Positions 11,245-22,400 of a stretch of 64,000 bases of DNA are shown here, piece by piece. The DNA is from Thysanoteuthis rhombus. Taxonomy: Eukaryota > Mollusca > Cephalopoda > Oegopsida > Thysanoteuthidae. Location: the NCBI GenBank assembly GCA_963457665.1, contig OY735233.1, forward strand, positions 24,448,928 through 24,512,927, read 5' to 3'. Within the stretch, counting starts at the first letter, position 1. Every line of letters starts with the position of its first letter. A program made the position numbers and the translations under genes. The notes beneath the pieces were generated by a model. That model was not told where the DNA came from. It saw only the letters and a program-made list of their open reading frames with translations, and ran no database searches.

Positions 11245-11645
11245 CATGTGTGTGTGTTTGTGTGTGTCTGTGTGTGTATGTGTGTGTGTGCGTGTGTGTG
11301 TGTATCTTCTCCTTATCTTTCCTTTTTTCTCTTCTTTCTTTTTCGTATTTTTTTTTGTTTTTTCCTTCTTAGTTCTTCCTGATTCTGCCCCCTTTTCGTT
11401 TTTTCTTCTTTGTTTTCCTGAATTCTTTTTTTATTTTCTATATTTCATCGGTCGTCGTCTCTTTCTTTGTTTCACTGGGTTTTGTTTCTATTTTTTTCTT
11501 TTTCGTTTTCTCCTAATTTTTTTTCTTTGTCTCTTCCTTATTCCTCGTTTTCTTCTCATCTTTCTTCTTTCTTCTTCTTTTTCTTCTCAAAAATATCCCT
11601 CCTTCTCCTCAATCCAACGATTTATCTCCCCCCCCCCCTTATTGA
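11245..11645. repeat. (TG)n followed by a long polypyrimidine tract
   Basis: TG units at about 11247-11303 run into roughly 330 bp of almost pure T/C (to about 11640) with few purines. The 183- and 175-codon frames across it are rich in F, S and L because of composition. They show no start context or domain and are rejected as genes. Confidence 0.85.
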
Positions 11646-12004
11646 CTCAACGCGACCACAAAAAAAAACATTGATCATCTCGCCTAACGCACTTCACGGA
11701 AAAACCAAATCAAATCCGAAATTATTTCGTCTTCTGAAAGACACGCGCACAGGAATCGATGCCCCACGAGAACTGAACCTCCATTCACGTAGAAGTAATA
11801 ATGAAAAAGGAAGAAAAATGAAAAAAAATAAAAAGATAAAAAATTCCTCAACGTCGGTTCGATCCCCTGACCTTTCGGTTTGTTGGCCACGAAAACAAAT
11901 CGATCCAAATTATGCTCGACTTATCTTCGTAGATTTTGTAATTGATGAAAAGGTCGGTAGAGAACGGATCACGATTTGGCTACAAGGTTTTTGATTGACT
12001 TGAA
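11646..12004. other. Unassigned DNA with a lone B-box-like word
   Basis: GGTTCGATCCCC occurs near 11857, but no A box lies at the right distance upstream. No gene seen. Confidence 0.5.
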
Positions 12005-13335
12005 CAAGTAACAGATCACTTGAACAGCGACTTTTGGCAGCACATGTTGTTGGGGGTAATCAATTAAAAAATGGAAAAGTGGATGATGAATGAATAAGTT
12101 GATCCTCCCCAACCTTAGTTGGAAAGTGATCACCAAAAGAAGTCCAAATTTCCCTAAAGAAAACAAAACAGAATCAAGCATTAACAGTATCAGGCAGAAA
12201 CTGGGGCATTAATTTAGCATAAACTTACATGGTAAAAAAACTTTTTAGCCGGGACGATTTTAAAGAGATTTGAAAAAATAGTTTTTCAAGGGGTAATAAG
12301 TAGTAAAAGATGGATTTTCAGCCTTCTTGCTCCATTGGTGCGGCCTTTACGCATGATACATTCATATAGAGAGAGCCAGTGATACACTTGAAAACTGATG
12401 AAATCTACGTTAACCGTTCTGGTGACAGATTCGATTGACAGTTTTCTAAAAATTATTTGATAGTGTGCCACTTCATTTTAATTGAAAAGTCAGGTTTTCG
12501 TTACAGGCATTTTGTGCGACCGAACAGTTGTTATTTTCCAGAATCTCTTAAATTGAGCATTTTCATTATTTTCTTAATTTTTCAATTCATTATCTTCACT
12601 TGTGACATTTATAGATTTCTTCTGGAAATTATAAAATATTCTTTATAGGTTTAGAAACTGTCACGTAATACATGTCTTTTGGTAGCTTGTCGTAATAGGG
12701 GTGATCAATCAAAAATTTGAGTAAAGGGGTGATCAATAGATAGGTTACTTCAGTCGATTTTTGTTGGGTGGTGATCAATAAAAAAAGTCGGAATTAAAAA
12801 AAACAAGCTTGAATATTGTCAGTCACAAACTGAAGGATAGATTTAGCATGAAATTACATTGCAAATTGAACTGTCTATGAAATCTTTGGGGGGAATCATC
12901 AAAAATTATGAACCGTTTTTTTTTCTTGACATAATAAAGAGTAAATGATTTAATTTTCAGCCCTCTTTCTCCATTTGTTCGGCCTGTACATGTGATATAT
13001 TCATATATCTTGAATAGATAAGAAAAGGGTGACTATTTGTCTGTCACGGTATAAAAAGTACCGAAACTGGGTTGCAGCCCAACAGAATTTTGGATCTTGG
13101 ATGAGGGTATGTTTTAAAAACGAAAGGCTTTGAGGAAAATATTTTTCAAGGGAACTTGGAGTTTGTTTTTTTCACAATGTAGCTCTAATGCCAGAGTGAG
13201 ACTGAGCTGAATAAGCCGCCTGTAGGATGCATATTCAGCTAGTATATTCTTATATAGATAGCCAGCCAGACTAACTTGAAAACTGAAGTAACTTGTGTTG
13301 GCAGTTTTGGCTGATACTTTCTAAAAATTGATCGA

Positions 13336-13447
<112 letters not shown>

Positions 13448-14261
13448 GACATTTGGTATTTTGCTGAAACCCTGTGATGAAACAATTTTATTATTTATAC
13501 CACACACTTTCTGATTCATTATTTTCTCTTCTGACATTTATGGATTTATTTTGAAAACAATAAAATAATCACAATTGATGTTTCATCATAATGTAAATTA
13601 ATGGAATAAAAGATCTTGGTTGTTAGGGAAAGCTTGGAGGCCTTGGGTTTAACATTATTGCTAGAGAGAAGAATGAAGTGGGATTCAAATGAGACAGTCG
13701 AAATGAAAATGGAATTTCTAAATATGGTAGACCGTTCCTCAATAACTCTCCTCAAACTAGAAATCCATTGGCAATGCAGATTTCAAAAATTAAAACTACT
13801 AAATTAGATTTTTTTATAAGTTTCCTAGTCACGTTAAAAATGCCAATAGTGTACTGTGATCTAAAAATGATTTGGACAGGTTTAGAAATTATGTTCATAT
13901 GTTGATGTACATAGGATATGTTTTTTATGAAATTTGTTGTTTTTTTTTTCTTAATTTTATATCTAAACAATGCGTATAGTTGGAGATCCTGGATGAGACA
14001 TGATGCATTGATTGATTAATTGATCAATTGAACAGGTCTGGTTAGTCACTAAATAGAAACTGTCACATGACCGAGCATGTCGTGTTATGGGTGATCAATT
14101 GAAAGATTGGGGATCGATGGAAAAGTTACTTGTCTTGTCTTTTACAGGATGGCGAATCGCTAGAAATTCTGATTTAGAAAAAAAACTGATACAAACTAAG
14201 AGATCAGTTTAGCATGTAATTATATGGCAAATTGAATCCCCTACTGAGCTCTAATTTAGGG

Positions 14262-14740
14262 GAAGATGGAACCTAACCGAACTGAGAAGCATGCAACGTG
14301 CACATGAGAGAATCACACTCAACCTCACATGGAGAGATCATAAGACAGCACAGTAGATCAGAAAAAAAGACAGGAGTCTGAGATATCATAGAAACTGTAA
14401 GAAAACTCAAATGACAATGGGCTGGACATGTTGCAAAAATGTCAGACAGCCCTTGGACATCACGTTTCACAATGTGGATCCCCAGATATCATATGTGTTA
14501 GAAAACGCAAGTGGCAATGGCTGGTCATGTTGCAAAAATTTCGGACAATTGCTGGACATTACAACTCGCAATATGGATCCCCCGAGATTAAGTGTGAGAT
14601 TGTGTCCAACAGAAAGTAAGATGGCATGACCAGCCAGAAAGGTTCAGGAGGTACTGGCTCCGCAACGCCCATGATAAAGAAGTCTGGCGAATCTTGGGGA
14701 AAGTCTTTGTCCAACGACGGACCTTGACTGACTGATGATG
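14262..14740 (+). mobile_element. RTE-clade LINE 3' end inside family C, with internal duplication
   Basis: Blocks for LRSMQRAHERI, TLNLTWRDHKTAQ, the KLK.QWAGHV..M region and R.RYWLRNAHDKEVWRIL are present, ending at ACTGATGATG. The region coding for the QWAGHV block is present twice (about 14402-14500 and 14501-14592), with clear divergence between the two. The insertion interrupts a family C copy, whose sequence stops at about 14255 and resumes at about 14745, so it is younger than the array. Confidence 0.8.
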
Positions 14741-14905
14741 TTGAATTTACATTCTTCTAGCTTTTTTTGGCGGCTTGTATGCGTGATACATACATACTAA
14801 GATATCTAGCCAGTAAGACCTATTTGGAAACTGAAGAAACCTATGCAGACAGTTTTGGAGACAGTTTTTGTTGGCCATTTCCAGGAAGTAAAATCTGGAC
14901 TGCAA

Positions 14906-16434
14906 AAAAAAAAAAAATACTGTACGAAACGTTCGATCGGTCATTGCAAATGACATCTCACTACTGACAGAGTAACCTCACAGAAGAGTGTCTTTTTCTC
15001 TGATTGGCTAGTTGAAAAGTTAAATCAAGGCCACGCATCCTATTCACGAGATATTCGAAATGGTTTAATATTTCCCGAACAGACCTTGCATATCAGTAAT
15101 AGCACATCGAACAATATGATAGGTTGAAGTCATCGAAGATATAAATGTTGATCAAAACTTTTGAATAGGAAAACTTACAGGTATACACTATCAACAAAAA
15201 ATTGGTGTTTGGCTTCAGCGTAAAAATAAGTTAGCATAATAGACCCCAGAATATTTTTTTCTGATAATTCGATCTAATTTGGTCTTCTCCAACGCATACC
15301 CAGAGCAGAGAATTGAAAAGAAGATTTCCCCTTTATGTAGCTTCGCATCACCATCATGTGGGCTTTATTTCAAAAGGAAAAAAGATATGACACCATCACT
15401 GGAAAAAAAAAAATTTCTTTTTTTTTTCACCATTGTCAGCGAAATTGAAATAGGTGTCTCTGTGTCTGTTCACACGATATATCAAGAGGTTTTCAATGAA
15501 TTTCAATGACATTTTGTGGACAACGGGAGAAGTGATTAAATTTTGGGATGGATCCAGAAGTTTTCAGGTTACCTCTCATGCATCGTAATTATATGACCGC
15601 GCGAAATGTCCGAAACAATTTCAATGACTCTGAGTAAAGACGAATTGGTTGAATTTCTGGGCGGACCGGGGATTTCTTCTTTTTTTTTTTTTTTTTTTGA
15701 TCGATACATTTTATTTTTGTATATTTCCCATAAATTTATGTATTCTTTCATGTTTGTACGTATAATATCTCTAAATGAATTTCATTGACATTCGAGAGAA
15801 AGGCAGAAAAGTTTGACATGACTACCAAAATTCAGAAAACTGTCAGAAATACGCAAGAGCTTTTTTTCTATTCTGATAAACGAATACATTTATTCTAAAA
15901 ATATATGATTTTCAAGATATTTTATTTATTATGTATACAACGGGAAAAAAATGCAGTTATGATCTTCAGTCGGAATAGGAGTGATAGTTGAGTTTGACCC
16001 TGCAACAGCCACGCTTGTTAATCTTGGCACGCGATAAAAATGTTTTTTTCTTCCTCAATCTTCCAGAAGTCAATGAATAATTGTGAAGACGCCAAATCGT
16101 ATTTAATCAATAGATAAAACATGAATCAATGGATACATTTGATAATTTCTACAATATATATGTGTGTGAGTGTATGTATGTGTGTCTAGCACGCTCTTAA
16201 ATCAGATTTTTTTTGTCAATCAATTCGTGAGAAGAGACAGACCGTTTGAAATTTTATTCTTTTTTTTTATCAGATGCAAACCTTGGAACAGAAGCCTGCG
16301 AGTCCTTCTGATTGAAAACTCTTACACATACACACGCACACACATACGAAAAATATGTATATTTATTCACATACTGACACATACACATAAGCATATATCG
16401 GTAACCAACGTAAGAAAGCCTGCTGTATTGAAAA
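14906..16434. other. Mostly unassigned AT-rich DNA
   Basis: Apart from the family D fragment near 15465-15610 and mononucleotide runs (T near 15680, A near 15407), no gene or repeat family was recognised. Confidence 0.5.
15465..15610 (-). repeat. Dispersed repeat family D
   Basis: It aligns with 29510-29670: TTTCAATGACAT (TTCAATGACATCAC there), AAGTGATTAAATTTTGGG, GGATCCAG and ACCTCTCATGCATCGTAAT occur in the same order. The minus-strand peptide around SYNYDA.EVT resembles SYDAGEVTV of the 29.6 kb copy. Confidence 0.5.
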
Positions 16435-16845
16435 ATTGAATTATGTATAGTATAAAATGACATACATCTTACATTATGATGATAACTCATATGAAATATC
16501 ATGTGATAAGCAATATGTAATGTGACACAGCAAGAAAAATACGAAAATAAAGCAATAAACTAAAATCATAGCTAAAGGAAGAGTAGTTTGATCAACACAA
16601 ATCGGGAGCCATGTTAATACAATTGTTTTGTTTTTAAATCCCCAAAACGGTCACATGGTAAATAAGTCATGATTGCAACAAGAGAAATTCACTCATAGTG
16701 CCATAATATCAAATGTTACATAAAAAAAGCCACAAAAAATGCTTAAATTACATTAACGGATATTGGGAAATAATTGACTGAAATGACATTATTTTTTGGA
16801 AACTTTAAAAAATATATATTTGGCACTAAAAGTTAGTTATAACTT
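16435..16845 (+). repeat. Dispersed repeat family B
   Basis: Ordered blocks shared with 32471-32820 and 51991-52352: GCCATGTT.ATACAA.TGTTTT, AAATCC.C.AAACGGT.ACATGG, CAACAAGAGA, and ATTACAT.AA..G followed by GATATTGGGAAATA and TGACTGAA.TGACA. No open frame is conserved. Unlike other copies it is not directly flanked by a long TA tract. Confidence 0.75.
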
Positions 16846-17384
16846 TGTGTCAAAAAGTATGTATATTTTTTCTTAATACATTGTGTATTTCATATTTCAA
16901 ATCTTAGTGGGAATTATGTAATATCCTAATTTTGATCAATTTAGACACCGTAAAAAGTTGTTTACAAGCTATTTCTAGATGTTAGAATTAGGCTATTACA
17001 AATACTTCCCTCACCAGCCGAATTTTAGGTATCTGAAAATTTGGCAGAAAAATCTAAGGTTTAAAAAGTTGGACAGAATTTTTTTTCTCGTAAAGTTGTG
17101 CAATATGCAAAAAAATAATTCAGAAAAAATGTAAAAATGACGAGGCATCCAATGATAAAAAGTATGACACAGGGAAAGTGTTTGTAAAAGTCTGTCTATT
17201 AGTCGTGAAAAATAGTCTCCAGCCTTAACGTGTGTGTATATGATAGTACCAATATAAGTGTGAGAGTAGGAGTAGCGAACAGAATACTGGGTGAAACATT
17301 GTTGCAGGCTATAGACAGTTAAGTACCCAAGTTCAAGCCGACGAGAATTGGCCACTTATTACAATATTGTTGATTTTTTTTTTC
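16846..17384. other. Unassigned AT-rich DNA
   Basis: A 114-codon minus-strand frame (17011-17355) has no recognisable domain or paralogue in the window, so it is not called a gene. Confidence 0.5.
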
Positions 17385-17600
17385 TTTAGAATCATTATTT
17401 CAATGTGTAATTCTTTTAGCAGCAATGAAAATTTGGCGTGAGTGAATAAGTAAATCTGGTTTTAAAATTGTCTTCAGTTTTTCAGTTGGTTTGACTGGCT
17501 GGGTCTTTATCTATGTATACAAGTATCACATATATAGTTTGCACCAATAGAGCTAGAGGGCTGAACATTTCAATACTCACCCCTTGTAAATGAAGGTGTA
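17385..17600 (+). repeat. Dispersed repeat family C, fragment
   Basis: TTTTTCAGTTGGTTTGACTG, GGCTGG, a CTATGTATAC...TATCACATATA block and GAGCTAGAGGGCTGAA match the copies at 33600, 38900 and 43000. Confidence 0.65.
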
Positions 17601-17852
17601 ACCGGTGACTTACCTTAAAACCAATTTTACGTACCTGTTATCTGTCAAAAACCCTCGACTTGTCTGGTTCATGCCTGTCAATCATCTGTTTTGTTCATAC
17701 AAGGTACACCTTTACCCCTCTTCATTGTTAACAAAATCCTTTTTTCTGTTTATTCGTCTTTTGTCTCTCTCGACATTAAAAATAGGTGTTATTTTCCTTT
17801 ATTTTACATTCCTACAAAGTTCATAACAAAAATATGATACTTGCAATATTTT

Positions 17853-19498
17853 GTATTATTATTATCATTAGTAGTAGTAGTAGTAGTAGTAGTGGTAGTA
17901 TTTGCAATCTCACGCCAGTTGCCTGGTGGTTACCGCTCGAGGTTGATGAGCCGCTTGCTACTTTCTTTTCTCTTAACATGGTATCATAGAACAAATAATG
18001 GTGTGGATAGTGAGTCTCCCTGGAAGATTTCCCTTTTTATATCTCCCTCTGCTAAATTTTCTCCTGTGACTGTCAGTTTCACTTTCTGGTTTTTCGTCGA
18101 GTTTTCAACGAGTCTCACCACTGGTTTGTTGATCTCAAAGATTCTAAGGCATTCGAGTATCCAGCTATGTGGGATCATATCGTAGGCTTTTTTATAGTCT
18201 ATCCATCCCATTGCAATGTTCTTTTTCCTTTCTCTTACTTCTTTTAAGATCATCTGGTCGATGTAGAGTAAGTCATTTGCCTCCTTGGTTCCTTTCCTGC
18301 AACGTTTCTGTTCTTCTGGTAATAGTCCCCTTCTTTTCATTGACACATACATTCACTCGGCTATTTGTTCGGTCAGGATTATCCACATGAGTGGTTAGTA
18401 CGTGATTGGTCTTTAATTGTTTGCCATGTTCCCCTTTCCGGTTGGTTATTTTCCTGAGAGCGTATTTCCATGTACTTTCATTTTATAATATTGGTTCTCC
18501 GTTGTCTATATCTTTGAGTTCTCTTTTCATGTTTCCAAACCATTTCGGAGTTACGTTGTGTCTTTCCAGGTGTCCCCATATGCTGTTCCAGTAGTTCTTT
18601 GTCTCTGTGGCGTCCAGTTTTTCGTTCAGTCTTCTTTCTCCATTCATATCTTGGTAAAACCTCCTGTCGTTGTTTTGGAATGTGCGGTATTGTGTGTATT
18701 GGGCAGTTCTTTGCCTGTATCTCTTCAGCCTTGCCTCCTTAGCTAATCTCTTCTGATGTATCTCTTCCACTGCAGCGGGGATACCTTTTTGTGTTATCTT
18801 GTATTTGTTCCAAAGTCTTACTCATGGTCTGTCTGCATGTGATGCATTTTTCAGTGGTACTTTTTCCTTCCTATTATTATCATTTGAGGTTCTTTCTTGG
18901 TGTTGTGAAACGTTGAGTAACCATTTTCTCTCCAGTGACATTAAGCTGTTGAGTTCCAAAAGGCTGTTCATTTCGATATGTTGTAAGAAGCGGTTGACAT
19001 GTCGCTTCACCGAGTTTCTTTCTGTCCTTGTCTCTTAGTGTAGGGAGTGTCGTTTTTTTCTTCTTGCGTGATTTCTTTCAAAGTTGGTATCTGTGTTTTC
19101 TTTTCTTCCGTTGAGGTTTCGTAGTCTCTCCCTGGTGTATGCCTTTCTTCGGGGATTTTGCTCGGGTTTCTTTCAGTTTTATCATTTGAATTGGTTGTGC
19201 TGGAAGGTCTTTCTTCGTGTGTGTCACCTTCTTCCTTCTCCATATTATCTCAGATCTCTTGTAGTTCATTCTCGGAGAGCCATTTGTCAGCCAGGCATTG
19301 GCTTGATACCTCCAAAGCAGATTTTTCCCTTCATATTTTGAGCATGCGCTCCCAATAAGATCGCACCGAAGGTTTGCTTTTTAAGTAGCAATACAGAACT
19401 AGTCTGTTCTCTTCTCTTGACCATCTTTTCCTCTTGTTCTTTAGAGCAGCCGGTCGGTGGTGGCTGTGCCTTTCTCAGGTGTCGTTAGTGGAATATGA
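17853..19498 (-). mobile_element. R4/Dong-like LINE, internally deleted copy
   Basis: Read on the minus strand this copy begins in the N-terminal region just past the Myb-like block and follows the full-length protein. Visible are SETELL-like sequence, HIEMNSLLELNSLM, HQKRLAKEARLKRYRQRTAQ, ATETKNYWNSIWGHLERHN, GWIDYKKAYDMIPHSWILEC (motif A) and IFQGDSLSTPLFVL (motif B). Relative to the intact neighbour it lacks about 150 bp before motif A, the region from motif C to near residue 880, and nearly all of the zinc knuckle, endonuclease and 3' UTR. A short UTR remnant and an (ATT)n/(AGT)n tail end it at 17853-17900. Its 5' end abuts the tail of the full-length copy. Confidence 0.85.
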
Positions 19499-22400
19499 GT
19501 TATTATTATTATTATTATTTGCAATCTCACACCAGTTGCCTGGTGGTAACCGCTGGAGTTTGAGTGACAGCAAGTCTCCTCAAGTCTCCAGCCCTCCTCT
19601 CCTAGTACTCATAGGTCGCAGTAATTCTACGATTTACAGTTTCACACCGGTTGCCCAGTGGTTATCGCTGAAGGCTGAGTGACAATAAGTCTCCTCAGGT
19701 CCTCAGCTAACGTCTTCTCCCTCTTTCGCATATCATGACAGAGCTACAATTCGTTGCAGTACTTATATCTCTAGCACCTTCCTCAGTATCCGTGCAGTTC
19801 CAAGTAGCGCTGTGGTCTGTACGGTCTCTATCCTCCCCCTAATCCCGATCTCCTCCAGTCTCTCCCTCAGCGTTTTGGGGACAGTTCCTAGTGCTCCCAC
19901 TATGACCGGTACTACCCTGGTTTTCATGTTCCACATTTTCTTCAACTCCCTTGCTAGGTCCTGGTATTTTTCCCTTTTTTCACCCTCCTTCTTTTTTACT
20001 CTATGGTCTGCAGGCACAGCAACGTCTATTATTTGGCAGGCCTTCCTTTTTTTGTCTACTATTACTAAGTCCGGCCTTCTTGCCTGGATGAGGTGGTCAG
20101 TTTGGATGTCAAAGTCCCACAGTAGTTTGTGGTTGTCATTCTCCAAAACTGCCTCTGGCTTGTGCTGATACCACTTTTCCCCATGGTTGAATCCCATTTG
20201 TTTACTTAGTTCCCAGTGTATCATCGTTGCTACTCTATCGTGTCTATGCTTATACTCCTTCTGGGCGAGTTGACTACATTCACTAGTTATGTGGTCTACT
20301 GTCTCATCTCTTTCACCGCACATGCGGCATTTGCTGTTTGTCTGAGTTCTGTCGATTTTTGCTTTTATGTAGTTTGTCCTTATGCTTTTGTTTTGGGCTG
20401 CCATGATGAGCGATTCTGTTTCTCTCTTAAGGTTCCCCTTTCGTAACCACGTCCATGATTTCTCGTCTGCTATATCTTTTATCTGTCTTTTAAACTCGCC
20501 GTACAATTTTTTCCCTTCCCACTTTTCTTTTCTAGTTTGCTGTACCGTTCCATTGCTTTCTACTTTGTTTGTTGCACTATCCCTCGCGCTCTTTATGATT
20601 TCTTCACTATTTGTTTGCACATATCTATCTAGGACTACTTTAGCTCTCTGGACACAATCTTCTATGCTGATGAGCCCCCTACCACCTTCTTTTCTCTTAA
20701 CGTATAGTCTATCTGTATCATCCCTAGGGTGTAATGCTTTATGCATCGTCATAAGTTTCCTTGTTCGCCTATCCATTGATTGGAGCTCTTCCTTTGTCCA
20801 TCCTAGGAATGGTCCTGTATACCTAACTACTGACACAGCCCAGGTGTTCATTCCTTTTATTAGATTTCTGCTATTTAATTTGGTTTCTAATATTTTCCTT
20901 ATCCTTCTAAGGTATTCCCTCTTAATCTTCTCTTTCATCTCTTCCCGTTTTATCGTGTCACATTCAAGGACACCTAGGTACTTGTATCGGTCTTGTGCAG
21001 TCAATGCCCTAATCTTGTTGTTGTCCGGAAGTTCAATTCCCTCAGTCATTGAAAGCCTTCCTTTGTGCATCACCATGATTGCGCATTTTTCTATCCCAAA
21101 CTCCATTCCTATGTCCTCACTATATTCCCTTACTTCGTTGAACAGAGTCTCAAGCTCTCCCCTGTTTTTCGCAAACAATTTAATATCGTCCATGTACATT
21201 AAGTGGTTGACATTTCCTTTTGTTTTAGAGAAGTGGTATCCTTTGCTGTTTTTCAGGATTCTGTTAAGCGGTATCATTGTTAGAACAAATAATAGTGGGG
21301 ACAACGAGTCTCCTTGGAAGATCCCCCTTTTTATCCCTACCTCGGCTAGTTTGTCCCCTGCGGCTGTCAAATCTACTTTCCAGTCTTTCATTGAATTACC
21401 AATGAATTTAACCACCGGTTCGCTAATTTTGAACATTCTAAGGCATTCGAGTATCCAGCTATGTGGAATCATATCGTATGCCTTTTTGTAATCTATCCAT
21501 CCCATTGCGATATTCTTTCTCCTTTTCCTTACTTCTTTTAAGATCATCTGGTCTATGTAGAGTAAATCGTTTGCCCCTTTGGTTCCTATCCTACACCCTT
21601 TCTGTTCTTCTGGTAGTAGCCCCCTTCTATCCATTGACATGTATATTCTCTCTGCTATTTGCCCGGTCAGGATTTTCCACATAAGTGGTAGGCAAGTGAT
21701 TGGTCTATAGTTGCTTGCTATGTTCCCCTTTCCCGGGTCTTTTTGGATGAGGGTGGTTCTGCCTTTAGTCATCCATTCTGGTGCTTTGCCTTCATTCAGA
21801 CAATTTTGGAGTAGGTGAGTGAGTCTGCCGTGTAACGTGGTAAATTTTTTGAACCAATACCCATGGATCCCGTCGGGACCCGGTGCTTTCCAGTTGGCTA
21901 CTTTCCTAAGAGTATGTTTCAATGTGGTTTCATTCAGTACTATTGGTTCTCCCTTGTCTATATCTTCTAGTTCTTTTCTCATGTTTCCTAACCATTGCGG
22001 TGTTACGTTATGTCTTTTTGGGTGCCCCCATATGCTATTCCAATAGTTCTTGGCCTCTGTGGCATCTGGTTTCATGTCCTGCCTTCTTTCCCCATTTAAA
22101 TCTCGGTAAAACTTTTTCTCATTGTTTTGGAATGTGCGGTTTTGTGTGTATTGGGCCGTTCTTAGTCTGTATCTTTTTAGTCTTGCCTCTTTGGCTAGTC
22201 TTTTTTGGTGTAACTCTTCGACTACAGTTGCGATGCCTTTTTGCGTTACCTTGTATTTGTTATAAAGTCTTACTCGTGGTCTGTCTGTGTGTGGTGTATT
22301 TCTAAGCAGTACTTCATCTCTCTGTAGTTGGGAGATCTGCCTTTGTAACCTTCTCTCCCAGTTGGGTTTCCCTTCCCTATTATTGCTCGGGTCCCTATCT

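Noticed and set aside
11850-11875. GGTTCGATCCCC as part of a tRNA gene
   Set aside because: No A box or acceptor stem at the right distance; a lone B-box-like word.
11123-11994. Two F/S/L-rich frames of 175-183 codons
   Set aside because: Translations of the polypyrimidine tract, without leader cleavage context, membrane spacing or similarity to anything.
20382-21491. A 369-codon plus-strand frame opposite the LINE ORF
   Set aside because: It is antisense to the RT region of the 1191-codon ORF and has no domain of its own; its length reflects the base composition of the real gene on the other strand.
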